A DNA stretch of 64,000 nt from Pseudoroseomonas cervicalis (GTDB taxonomy: Bacteria; Pseudomonadota; Alphaproteobacteria; Acetobacterales; Acetobacteraceae), in contig NZ_JAUTAJ010000004.1 of the NCBI RefSeq assembly GCF_030818485.1, positions 847,001 through 911,000 of the forward strand, read 5' to 3'. A program made the position numbers and the translations under genes. Position 1 is the stretch's first letter; every line of letters begins with the position of its first letter. The notes under the pieces were generated by a model that was not told the DNA's origin, searched no databases, and saw nothing but the letters and a program-made list of their open reading frames with translations. Shown one piece after another: positions 1-7,301 of this stretch.

Positions 1-65
1 TCGGAGAGCAGAGCCGCCAGGAAGGTCAGCCGCACCGGGTCCAGGCTTTCGGCCACCACCCGCAT
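1..65 (-). CDS. DUF2007-type small protein (5' part only)
   Basis: The minus strand has an ATG at 65 and an open frame that runs off the left edge. Its start reads MRVVAESLDPVRLTFLAALL, which resembles the N-terminus of DUF2007 putative signal-transducing proteins. These proteins often sit divergently next to the polyprenyl synthetase gene in Alphaproteobacteria, as here. A GGAG-like ribosome site lies about ten bases upstream. Only 21 residues are visible, so the family call rests on that short match plus context. Confidence 0.55.
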   Translation of the reverse strand, partial: MRVVAESLDPVRLTFLAALLS

Positions 66-194
66 GGTCGATCATGCTCCGTCGAGAGAGAAGGGGATGC
101 AGCGCCCGCCCGCGGCGGCGCGTCCGGAGGCAAGCTTGCTGGCCCGGACCCCGGTGGCTATGGTGCCCGCCCCAGCACAGAGGTCAATGGCCGC

Positions 195-1244
195 GTGAGC
201 TTCCCCGCCGCGCCGACGCGCACCGCGCCGGAAAACGCAATCCCTCCCGCCTCTTCCCCGGATGCCGAGGATGCGCTGACCGCCCTGGTCAGCCTGGTCC
301 GCGAGGATCTGGAGGCCTGCAACCGCGAGATCATCGCGCGGATGCAGAGCCCCGTGCAACTGATCCCGCAGCTGGCCGCGCATCTGATCGCCGCCGGCGG
401 CAAGCGGCTGCGTCCGCTGCTGGTGCTGGCCGCCGCACGGCTCTGCGGCTATCGCGGCCAGCGGCATGTCGGCCTCGCCGCCTGCGTCGAGTTCATCCAC
501 ACCGCCACGCTGCTGCATGACGACGTCGTGGACGAAAGCGATCTGCGCCGCGGCCAGGCCAGCGCCAATGCCATCTTCGGCAACAAGGCCAGCGTGCTGG
601 TGGGCGATTTCCTCTTCGCCCGCGCCTTCCAGCTGATGACCGCCGACGGTTCGCTCGAGGTGCTGGACATCCTCTGCGGCGCCTCCGCCACCATCGCCGA
701 GGGCGAGGTGCTGCAGCTGGTGATCCAGAACGACACCAGCTCGACCGAGGCGCAGTATCTCGAGGTGATCGAGGGCAAGACCGCCGCGCTCTTCGCCGCC
801 GCCACCCGCGTGGGCGCCGTGGTCGCCGAGCGGCCGAAGGCCGAGGCCGATGCGCTGGAGGCCTATGGCCGCAATTTCGGCATCGCCTTCCAGCTGGTGG
901 ATGACGCGCTGGACTACTCGGCCGAGCAGGAGCGGCTGGGCAAGACGGTCGGCGACGATTTCCGCGAGGGCAAGATCACCCTGCCGGTGCTGCTGGCCTT
1001 CGCCCGCGGCGACGAGACGGAGAAGACCTTCTGGCGCCGGGTGCTGGAGGAGAGGCAGCAGGAGGAGGGCGATCTCGCCCATGCCCTGGCGCTGATGCAC
1101 CGCCACCGCGCCATCGAGGACACCATCGCCCGCGCCCGCCACTATGGAGACCTGGCGCTGCAGGGCCTGGCGCCCTTCGCCGACGGCCCGGAGAAGCGGG
1201 CCCTGGCCGGGGTGGTGGAGTTCTGCATCGCCCGCGCGCGCTGA
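195..1244 (+). CDS. ispB: Polyprenyl (octaprenyl/decaprenyl) diphosphate synthase
   Basis: This trans-prenyltransferase extends farnesyl or geranylgeranyl diphosphate with isopentenyl diphosphate to make the side chain of ubiquinone, in the cytosol. The 349-residue protein shows GGKRLRP (residues 68-74), the first aspartate-rich motif DDVVD (109-113) in LLHDDVVDESDLRRG, and the second, DDALD (236-240). Length and motif spacing are typical of the family. The start is GTG with an AGAGG-like site upstream; an ATG is not available nearby in frame. The first 25 residues look unstructured, so a slightly later start is possible. Product chain length cannot be read from the sequence. A strong terminator follows directly. 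Confidence 0.9.
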   Translation: MSFPAAPTRTAPENAIPPASSPDAEDALTALVSLVREDLEACNREIIARMQSPVQLIPQLAAHLIAAGGKRLRPLLVLAAARLCGYRGQRHVGLAACVEFIHTATLLHDDVVDESDLRRGQASANAIFGNKASVLVGDFLFARAFQLMTADGSLEVLDILCGASATIAEGEVLQLVIQNDTSSTEAQYLEVIEGKTAALFAAATRVGAVVAERPKAEADALEAYGRNFGIAFQLVDDALDYSAEQERLGKTVGDDFREGKITLPVLLAFARGDETEKTFWRRVLEERQQEEGDLAHALALMHRHRAIEDTIARARHYGDLALQGLAPFADGPEKRALAGVVEFCIARAR

Positions 1245-1272
1245 CGCCTGACCGTCTCTCAGGGCTTGGATG

Positions 1273-1304
1273 AACCCGGCGGCCGGATGGCCGCCGGGTT
1301 TTTT
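1273..1304 (+). terminator. Rho-independent terminator after polyprenyl synthase
   Basis: A perfect 12-bp stem (1273-1284 with 1289-1300, GGAT loop) is followed at once by a T run. It closes the single-gene transcript and separates it from the GntR operon. Confidence 0.88.
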
Positions 1305-1357
1305 CGTGCCGGCGCCAACAGGGCGCTTGCAGCCAGACGGCCGTTTCGGCATGTTGT

Positions 1358-1376
1358 TGACATGTCAGTGACATGA
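1358..1376. promoter_or_regulatory. Candidate GntR operator (palindrome)
   Basis: TGACATGTCA at 1358-1367 is a perfect 10-bp palindrome. A further half-like copy, TGACATGA, follows at 1369-1376, and TGTCATG overlaps the start codon at 1386-1392. The site lies 23 bases before the start of the GntR gene, the usual position for autoregulation. A weak -35/-10 pair (TTGCAG at 1327, CATGTT at 1350) would put the transcription start inside the palindrome. Binding is inferred. Confidence 0.5.
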
Positions 1377-1389
1377 GGAGCGCCCTGTC

Positions 1390-2073
1390 ATGTCCGTCCT
1401 GCTGCCCGTCGAAGTTCCGCCCTCGCTGACCGAGCAGGCCGTCGCCGCGCTGCGGCGCGAGATCCTGACCACCCGCCTGCTGCCCGGCGAGACGCTGAGC
1501 GAGGCCTCTGCGGCGCAGCTGCTGGGCCTGGGCAAGGCGCCGGTGCGCGCGGCGCTCGCCCGGCTGGCGGAGGAGGGGCTGGTGCAGGCGGTGCCGCGGC
1601 GCGGCTGGATCGTTTCCCTGGTCACCATCCGCGACATCCATGAGGTGTTCGACCTGCGCCTGCTGCTGGAGCCCGAGGCCGCGCGCCGCGCCGCCGGGCG
1701 CGTCGATGCCGAGGCGCTGCGCCGGCTCGACAATGTCTGCGCCTGCGGCTACCGGCCGGAGGACGAGGACAGCACCCAGACCTTCCTGGGGGCCAACAAG
1801 GCCTTCCACGTCGCGGTGGCCGAACTCGCCGGCAACAACCGCCTGGCGCGGCAGATCGACCGGCTGCTGGATGAGAGCACGCGCATGCTCACCCTTGGCC
1901 TGCGCGCGCGCGACCGCACCGGCGAGATGGCGCATGAGCATCACGAGCTGATCGAGGCCATGGCGCTCGGCCGCGCCGAGGATGCCGCCGTCATCATGCA
2001 TCAGCAGGTCCTGGCCTCCCGCACCATGGTGCTGGAGGCGCTGACCTCGCCGCATTCCAACACCGTCATCTGA
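1390..2073 (+). CDS. GntR-family transcriptional regulator (FadR/FCD subfamily)
   Basis: A 227-residue regulator. The N-terminal winged helix-turn-helix occupies roughly residues 10-75, including LSEASAAQLLGLGKAPVRAAL and the wing GLVQAVPRRGWIVS. An all-helical FCD ligand-binding domain follows, with the usual acidic/His residues (for example the HEHHELIEAM segment). FCD proteins normally sense small carboxylates or amino acids and repress the neighbouring catabolic genes. It is followed 19 bp later by the cupin gene and then the FAD oxidase, so it most likely controls these two. A TGACATGTCA palindrome lies just upstream. The effector is unknown. Confidence 0.88.
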   Translation: MSVLLPVEVPPSLTEQAVAALRREILTTRLLPGETLSEASAAQLLGLGKAPVRAALARLAEEGLVQAVPRRGWIVSLVTIRDIHEVFDLRLLLEPEAARRAAGRVDAEALRRLDNVCACGYRPEDEDSTQTFLGANKAFHVAVAELAGNNRLARQIDRLLDESTRMLTLGLRARDRTGEMAHEHHELIEAMALGRAEDAAVIMHQQVLASRTMVLEALTSPHSNTVI

Positions 2074-2092
2074 ACCCGAAGGAGGCCGCCCG

Positions 2093-2638
2093 ATGTCCTT
2101 CATCGCCCCGCGCGCCGAGCCCGCCCTGCGCTCGCACAGCCCGAGCCTGCGCCGCATGCTGGCCGACATCGCCATCGCCGCGCGCAGCGAGCTGGCCGGG
2201 CGGGAGGCCCGCATCGCGGAAGCCATCGGCGCGCATCTGGCCGCGCCCGACCTGCTGGAGGGCCAGCCCTGCCCCTGCTCGCCGGAGCGCTATGTGCGCC
2301 ACCTGCTGCAGGCGGATCCCGAGGGCGGCTATGCCGTGGTGGCGCTGGCCTGGCGGCCGGGGCAGATGAGCCCGGTGCATGCGCACCGCACCTGGTGCGC
2401 GCTCGGCGTCCATGCCGGCATCCTGACCGAGGGCTTCTACACCCCCGATGCCTGCGGCCAGCCGGTGCAGACCGGCAGCGTGCTGCGCCCGCCCGGCGCC
2501 ACCTGCCACGGCCCGGCCGACCCGAAGCTGATCCATCGCCTGGCCAATCTCAGCAGCGGCGAGGCGATTTCCATCCATGTCTATGGCGCCGCCTTCGACC
2601 GCTTCGGCGAGGACGTCAATCTGGTCTATGCCGGCTGA
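2093..2638 (+). CDS. Cysteine dioxygenase-family cupin protein
   Basis: A 181-residue single-domain cupin of the type I cysteine dioxygenase / thiol dioxygenase family. These enzymes use Fe(II) and O2 to oxidise a thiol such as cysteine or 3-mercaptopropionate to the sulfinate. The metal motif His-x-His is visible at residues 96 and 98 (PVHAHRTW), and a later His near 149 (LIHRLAN) is a good third ligand. The conserved arrangement VHAGILTEGFY follows the first histidines. The gene has a good AAGGAGG-like site and lies between a GntR regulator and a FAD amine oxidase, suggesting a small catabolic operon for a thiol- or amine-containing compound. The substrate cannot be chosen from the sequence. 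Confidence 0.78.
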   Translation: MSFIAPRAEPALRSHSPSLRRMLADIAIAARSELAGREARIAEAIGAHLAAPDLLEGQPCPCSPERYVRHLLQADPEGGYAVVALAWRPGQMSPVHAHRTWCALGVHAGILTEGFYTPDACGQPVQTGSVLRPPGATCHGPADPKLIHRLANLSSGEAISIHVYGAAFDRFGEDVNLVYAG

Positions 2639-2686
2639 GCGGCGCAGTCTGTCGGGGCTTTCTTCCGCCTGACAGGAGTCGCCGCC

Positions 2687-3988
2687 GTGACCACACTGGA
2701 TCTGCCCCCGAGCCTCTGGGCCGCGACGGCGCCGGCACCGCCGGCGACCCAGCCGCTCGCGGGGCCGGTGCGGGCCGATGTGGCGGTGATCGGTGGCGGC
2801 TTCACCGGCCTCTCCGCCGCGCTGCATCTGGCCGAGGGCGGCGCCGACACGCTGCTGCTGGAGGCGGGGCCGATCGGCTATGGCGCCTCGGGCCGCAACA
2901 ATGGCCAGGTCATCCCGAACCTCTCGCGCCTCGACCCCGACGACATCGCCGCGCGTGTCGCGCCGGAGCTCGGCGGCCGTGACAAGGGCGAGCAGCTGGT
3001 CGGGCTGATCCGCGACAGCGCCAGCCTGGTCTTCGACCTGATCCGCCGCCACGGCATCGAGGCCGAGGCGGTGCAGAATGGCTGGATGCAGCCGGCGCAC
3101 CGCCCCTCCCGCATGGCGCTGGTGCGCAGGCGCGCCGAGCAATGGGGCCGCCGCGGCGCGCCCGTCCGGCTGCTGGATAAGGCGGAGGTCGAGGCCCTGT
3201 CGGGCAGCAGCTTCTGGCAGGGCGGCTGGGAGAACCGGACGGGCGGCCGCATCAACCCGATGGGCTTCGCGCGCGGCCTGGCGGCGGCGGCGATCGAGGC
3301 CGGCGCCCGGCTGCACACCGACAGCCCCGCCACCGCCATCACCCGCGAGGGCCCGTCCTGGCGGATCGCGACGCCGGCTGGTGAGGTGGTGGCCTCGCGC
3401 ATCATCCTGGCCTCGCATGCCTATACCCCGCCCGGGCTGTGGCCGGGCTTCGAGCGCAGCATGGTGCCGGTGCGCTCCTACCAGATGGCCACCGCGCCGC
3501 TCTCGGACAATCTCCGCCGCAGCATCCTGCCGCAGGGCCACGCGCTGTCCGACACCCAGGGCGATCTGCATTTTTTCCGTTTCGACGCGCAGGGTCGGCT
3601 GGTCACCGGCGGCGGGCTGATCCTGCCCGTGGGATGGGACAGCCGCATCCGCCGCCGCATCGCGGCGCGGGTGGAGCGGGTTTTCCCGCAGCTCGGCCCG
3701 GTCAGCTTCAGCCATGCCTGGTGGGGCTACATCGCCGCCACCGACGACAAGGCGCCGCATCTCTACGAGCTGGCGCCGGGCGTGCTGGGCTGGAGCGGCT
3801 GCAATGGCCGTGGCGTGGCGCTGGCGACGGCGCTGGGGCAGGAGATGGCGCGCGCCAGCCTGGGCGTGCCGCTGCGCGAGATCGCGGCGCCGGTCGAGAC
3901 CCTGCGGCGCATCGCGCTGCATGGCTTCGCGCCACTGGGTGTGGCCTGGAACCAGGCGCTGTTCCGCTGGAAGGATGGCCGCGACTGA
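2687..3988 (+). CDS. FAD-dependent amine/amino-acid oxidoreductase (DAO family)
   Basis: A 433-residue flavoprotein of the D-amino-acid oxidase / gamma-glutamylputrescine oxidase type. The FAD-binding Rossmann motif is VAVIGGGFTGLSAALHL (about residues 32-48), followed by the family pattern YGASGRNNGQV, in which an Asn-Asn-Gly sits beside the flavin. The C-terminal part has the typical WWGYIAAT and SGCNGRGVALAT segments. Members oxidise primary or secondary amines with release of H2O2 or electron transfer. The start is GTG after AGGAGTCGCC. It is the last gene of the GntR-cupin-oxidase group, 48 bp after the cupin gene. The substrate is unknown. Confidence 0.85.
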   Translation: MTTLDLPPSLWAATAPAPPATQPLAGPVRADVAVIGGGFTGLSAALHLAEGGADTLLLEAGPIGYGASGRNNGQVIPNLSRLDPDDIAARVAPELGGRDKGEQLVGLIRDSASLVFDLIRRHGIEAEAVQNGWMQPAHRPSRMALVRRRAEQWGRRGAPVRLLDKAEVEALSGSSFWQGGWENRTGGRINPMGFARGLAAAAIEAGARLHTDSPATAITREGPSWRIATPAGEVVASRIILASHAYTPPGLWPGFERSMVPVRSYQMATAPLSDNLRRSILPQGHALSDTQGDLHFFRFDAQGRLVTGGGLILPVGWDSRIRRRIAARVERVFPQLGPVSFSHAWWGYIAATDDKAPHLYELAPGVLGWSGCNGRGVALATALGQEMARASLGVPLREIAAPVETLRRIALHGFAPLGVAWNQALFRWKDGRD

Positions 3989-4057
3989 GCGCGGCGGGGC
4001 AGGGGGCGGCGCCCCCTGCGAGGCCCGGCCCCATGACCGGGACCGGGCCGGGCGGCG

Positions 4058-4549
4058 TCAGGCCTTGTGCTGGTCCGGCGCCGCGTCGCTGTTCAGCGTG
4101 ATATATTTCGGCAGGCCGATCTGGCGGATCAGCTCGAACTGCGTGTCGACGAAATCGGCATGCTTCTCCTCGTCGATGAGGATGCGCACGAACAGGTCGC
4201 GGGAGACGAAGTCGCGCGCCGTCTCGCAATAGGCGATGGCCTCGCGGAGATCGGCGATCGCCTTCTCCTCCAGCTTCTGGTCGCAGCGCAGCACCTCCTC
4301 GACATTCTCGCCGATGAGGATCTGGTTCAGGCGCTGGACATTGGGCAGGCCGCCGAGGAAGAGGATGCGCTCGATCAGCTCATCCGCGTGCTTCATCTCC
4401 TCGATGGATTCTTCGTATTCGTGCTTGCCGAGCTTGGTCACGCCCCAATTGTCCAGCATCCGCGCATGCAGGAAATACTGGTTGATGGCGGTCAGCTCAT
4501 TGGTGAGCTGGGTGTTCAGGTGCTCGATGACCTTGGGGTCGCGCAGCAT
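4058..4549 (-). CDS. bfr: Bacterioferritin
   Basis: A 163-residue iron-storage protein that forms a 24-subunit shell with heme between subunit pairs. The ferroxidase residues Glu18, Glu51, His54 and the later Glu and His (IDEEKHADF) are present, as is the heme-ligand Met52 (EEMKHADEL). Length is typical, with a short charged C-terminal tail. It follows the ferredoxin Bfd gene in the same direction with about 120 bp between them, and has its own promoter there (-35 at 4605-4610, -10 at 4582-4587). Bfd is the known electron donor for releasing iron from Bfr, so the pair forms a storage/release unit. Confidence 0.96.
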   Translation of the reverse strand: MLRDPKVIEHLNTQLTNELTAINQYFLHARMLDNWGVTKLGKHEYEESIEEMKHADELIERILFLGGLPNVQRLNQILIGENVEEVLRCDQKLEEKAIADLREAIAYCETARDFVSRDLFVRILIDEEKHADFVDTQFELIRQIGLPKYITLNSDAAPDQHKA

Positions 4550-4581
4550 GAGGAATCTCCGTCCCGGACAAGATGGGGCGC

Positions 4582-4610
4582 AGAGTGCCGAGCTGACCCT
4601 TTCAGGTCAA
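4582..4610 (-). promoter_or_regulatory. bfr promoter with overlapping inverted repeat
   Basis: On the minus strand, TTGACC (4605-4610) and CACTCT (4582-4587) are spaced by 17 bp, upstream of bfr. An inverted repeat TGACC-6-GGTCA (4594-4609) covers the -35 box and could be an operator. A GCAATTGC palindrome lies further upstream at 4634-4641. A GGCGAT/ATCGCC hairpin (4644-4659) lies 3' of bfd. No regulator is proven. Confidence 0.5.
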
Positions 4611-4670
4611 GCCTTTGTTTTTCCTCAAAATCTGCAATTGCGTGGCGATCTCAATCGCCTTGCGCGCCGC

Positions 4671-4862
4671 TCAGTCGCCGGAGGCCGCCTGGGCCTCGGC
4701 CGGGCTCTGGTCGCGGATGATGCTCAGCATGGTACCGGTGCAGCAGCCGCACTGGGCATTGCAGTTGCAGGCGGCATAGACCTCTTTCGGCCGGTTGGCG
4801 CCCGCGGCGATGGCGCCGCGGATCTGGCTGTCGGTCAGGCCGTTGCAGATGCAGACATACAT
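4671..4862 (-). CDS. bfd: Bacterioferritin-associated ferredoxin
   Basis: A 63-residue 2Fe-2S protein that reduces the ferric core of bacterioferritin so that iron is released. The four cluster cysteines Cys4, Cys6, Cys38 and Cys41 (CIC near the start, QCGCC later) match the known CxC-x31-CxxC pattern of Bfd. I chose the ATG at 4862 (MYVCICNGL) because the conserved protein begins there; a longer reading frame back to 4922 adds 20 non-conserved residues. The gene starts just after recQ, and its promoter region overlaps the recQ 3' end. Confidence 0.9.
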   Translation of the reverse strand: MYVCICNGLTDSQIRGAIAAGANRPKEVYAACNCNAQCGCCTGTMLSIIRDQSPAEAQAASGD

Positions 4863-4893
4863 GAAAGGCACCGCGTCGTTGCTGGCGATGCGG

Positions 4894-4932
4894 TTGATAG
4901 ACGTTCGCAATTCCAATTGCAAGTCATTCGCA
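4894..4932 (-). promoter_or_regulatory. bfd promoter with Fur-like inverted repeats
   Basis: On the minus strand, TTGCAA (4917-4922) and TATCAA (4894-4899) are separated by 17 bp. Over the -35 lies a perfect 6-2-6 inverted repeat GCAATT-CC-AATTGC (4907-4920), and next to it TGCAAGTCATTCGCA (4918-4932), a looser 7-1-7 repeat. These AT-rich repeats resemble Fur-type boxes and fit iron control of bfd, but no regulator assignment is proven. The box overlaps the recQ stop codon. Confidence 0.5.
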
Positions 4933-6750
4933 CTCTCGCAGCACCTTCAGCACCGCCTCGCCGTAGCGCTCCAGCTTGGTGGCGCCGACGCCCGGGATCT
5001 GCGACAGCGCGTCGAGCGTGCCGGGCAGGGTGGAAGCGATCTCCGCCAGGGTGCGGTCCTGGAAGATGACGTAGGAAGGCACGCCCTGGGCCGAGGCGAC
5101 CCGGCGTCGCCAGTCGCGCAGCGCGGCGAAGACCGGGTCGGCGCTGGCGGCTGCCGGCAGCGTGCCGCGCCCGGCCCTGCGGGCGCCGGGGGCGGGGGCC
5201 ACCAGCTCCTCGCGGAACATCACCGGCTGCTCGCCCTTCAGGATCGGCCGCGCCGCGTCGGTCGGCACCAGCTCGCCGTGATTCTCCACGGCCACATCCA
5301 GCGCGCCCTGCGCCACCAGCTGGCGGGCGATGCCCTTCCAGGCGGTCTCCGGCAGGTCGCGGCCAACCCCGAAGGTCGGCAGCTGGTCATGGCCGAACTG
5401 CGTCACCTTCTGCGTGGTCTTGCCCTGCAGCACGTCGATGATGTGGCCGACGCCGAAGCGCCGCCCGGTGCGCAGCACCGCCGAGAGCAGCTTCTGCGCC
5501 GCCACCGTGCCGTCGAACAGCTTGGGCGGCGTGAGGCAGATGTCGCAGCGGCCGCAGGGTTCCGGCGCCTCTTCGCCGAAGCACCGGAGCAGGATCTGCC
5601 GGCGGCAGGTCGAGGCCTCGGCGATCGAGACCATGGCATCCAGCCGCTGCCGCTCGACGCGCTTCTGCTCGTCGCTGGCAGCGCTTTCCTGGATGCGGTG
5701 GCGGGCCAGCGCGATGTCGCCGGCGCCATAGAGCAGCAGCGCCTCGGCCGGCAGCCCGTCGCGCCCGGCGCGGCCGATCTCCTGGTACCAGCTCTCCGGG
5801 CTGCGCGGCAGGTCGGTATGGGCGACATAGCGCACATCCGGCCGGTCGATGCCCATGCCGAAGGCGATGGTCGCCGCCATCACCACCGCGTCGCCGCGGG
5901 CGAAGCGGCGATGCGCCTCGCGCTTCTCGGCAGGCTCCAGCCCGGCATGGAAGACCAGCGCGTCATGCCCGTCGCCACGCAGCCATTCGGCGGTCTGCTC
6001 CGCCTTGCGGCGGGTGCCGCAATAGATCAGCCCGGCGCCGGTTCCATCGCCGGCGCGCTTGATGAAGCCGCGCAGCTGGCCGCGCTCATGGTCGCGGGGC
6101 AGGGCGGCCATGCGGATATTCGGCCGGTCGAAGCTGGCGCGGAACAGCGGGCTGTCTTCCAGCTTCAGCTGCCGCTGGATGTCCTGCACCGTGCGCGGAT
6201 CGGCCGTCGCCGTCAGCGCCAGGCGTGGCACCTTGGGAAAGCGCTCGGCCAGCACCGGCAGGGCGCGGTATTCGGGGCGGAAATGATGGCCCCATTGGCT
6301 GACGCAATGCGCCTCGTCGATGGCGAAGAGGGCGATGCGCATCTCGTCCAGCCGCGCCAGCGTGCCCTCGCCGGTCAGCCGCTCGGGCGAGACGTAGAGC
6401 AGCTTCAGCTGGCCGGAATCGAGGTCGCGCCACACCGCCCGCGCCTCGTCGGGCGGCAACTCGGAATGCAGGGCGGCGGCGGCGATGTCCTGCTGCCGCA
6501 GCGCCGCGACCTGATCCTCCATCAGCGCGATGAGGGGGGAGACGACCACGCCGAGCCCGGGGCGGCAGAGCGCCGGCACCTGGAAGCAGAGGCTCTTGCC
6601 CCCGCCGGTCGGCATCAGCACCAGGCCGGAGCCGCCCGCCACCGCATGGCGGACCACCTCCTCCTGCAGGCCCCGGAAGCCGGTATGGCCGAACACGCGG
6701 TGCAGGACCTCGAGTGGGTCCTGCCACGCGGCAACATCCTGTGCGTTTAT
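4924..6750 (-). CDS. recQ: ATP-dependent DNA helicase RecQ
   Basis: A 3'-5' DNA helicase of recombination and fork repair. Visible are motif 0 (FGHTGFRGLQEE), Walker A MPTGGGKSLCFQ, the DEAH box in AIDEAHCVSQWGHHF, the GRAGRDG motif VI, the zinc-binding cysteines CRRQILLRCF...CGRCDIC, and a C-terminal HRDC domain. The start is unusual. Conserved residues (DPLEVLHRVFG) extend upstream of the first in-frame GTG (6696), and no ATG, GTG or TTG precedes them within the gap. The only fitting codon is ATA at 6750, which overlaps the TAA of the upstream lipoprotein as ATAA, with AGG seven bases before it. The GTG would give 590 residues, the ATA 608, which is closer to the family norm of about 609. 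Confidence 0.9.
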   Translation of the reverse strand: MNAQDVAAWQDPLEVLHRVFGHTGFRGLQEEVVRHAVAGGSGLVLMPTGGGKSLCFQVPALCRPGLGVVVSPLIALMEDQVAALRQQDIAAAALHSELPPDEARAVWRDLDSGQLKLLYVSPERLTGEGTLARLDEMRIALFAIDEAHCVSQWGHHFRPEYRALPVLAERFPKVPRLALTATADPRTVQDIQRQLKLEDSPLFRASFDRPNIRMAALPRDHERGQLRGFIKRAGDGTGAGLIYCGTRRKAEQTAEWLRGDGHDALVFHAGLEPAEKREAHRRFARGDAVVMAATIAFGMGIDRPDVRYVAHTDLPRSPESWYQEIGRAGRDGLPAEALLLYGAGDIALARHRIQESAASDEQKRVERQRLDAMVSIAEASTCRRQILLRCFGEEAPEPCGRCDICLTPPKLFDGTVAAQKLLSAVLRTGRRFGVGHIIDVLQGKTTQKVTQFGHDQLPTFGVGRDLPETAWKGIARQLVAQGALDVAVENHGELVPTDAARPILKGEQPVMFREELVAPAPGARRAGRGTLPAAASADPVFAALRDWRRRVASAQGVPSYVIFQDRTLAEIASTLPGTLDALSQIPGVGATKLERYGEAVLKVLRECE

Positions 6751-7160
6751 GGCGTCACCTGTTCCTGGCCGATGCGGATCTCCACCCGCCGGCTTTCCAG
6801 AGGCATCATCTCGAACGGCACGGGCCCGCGCGGCGACACGCGGATGCGGGCCGGCGCGACGCCCTGGGCCCGCAGGGCCGCGGCCACATTCTCGGCCCGC
6901 GCGGCGGAGAGCGCCTGGTTGTAGGCGCGGCCGCCATCCGGATCGGCGAAGCCCAGCACCTGCACCGGGGCCTGGGGCTGCGCCTGGGCCGCCTGGGCGA
7001 CCTGCGCGACCACGCCCTGCGCGGCATCGTCCAGCGAGGAACTGTCCTCGGTGAAGAACACCACCTGCACCGGCGGCGCCGGGGGCGGCGCTTCGCCGGG
7101 AAGGGTGCAGGCCGCCAGCAGCGGCAGCGACGCCAGGCCGATGAGGAACACGCGACGCAT
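6747..7160 (-). CDS. OmpA-like lipoprotein
   Basis: A 137-residue predicted lipoprotein. The signal peptide MRRVFLIGLASLPLLAAC ends in a lipobox (LAAC, Cys18), followed by a Pro-rich linker. The rest is a short OmpA/MotB-like peptidoglycan-associated domain with VLGFADPDGGRAYNQALSAARAENV, which matches the pattern in which Asp and Arg bind diaminopimelate. It likely tethers the outer membrane to peptidoglycan. The start is ATG, and the gene ends in ATAA overlapping the start region of recQ, so the two genes may be translationally coupled. Confidence 0.82.
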   Translation of the reverse strand: MRRVFLIGLASLPLLAACTLPGEAPPPAPPVQVVFFTEDSSSLDDAAQGVVAQVAQAAQAQPQAPVQVLGFADPDGGRAYNQALSAARAENVAAALRAQGVAPARIRVSPRGPVPFEMMPLESRRVEIRIGQEQVTP

Positions 7161-7301
7161 GCGCGCAGTCTCCGATCCAGAGGGGATGGCGCATGGATGC
7201 GCGGTGCGCGGCGCCGCGTCAACCATGAGCTCGGCCGGGGGCTGGTCGGGCCGCGCCGCCTCGCCTAGGTTCCGCGGCTTCGCGAGCAGGAGGGGGGCGA
7301 C

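Noticed and set aside
4594..4609. RirA/IRO-type iron box at bfr.
   Set aside because: The consensus is TGA-N9-TCA; here the spacing is ten, so it is only noted as an inverted repeat.
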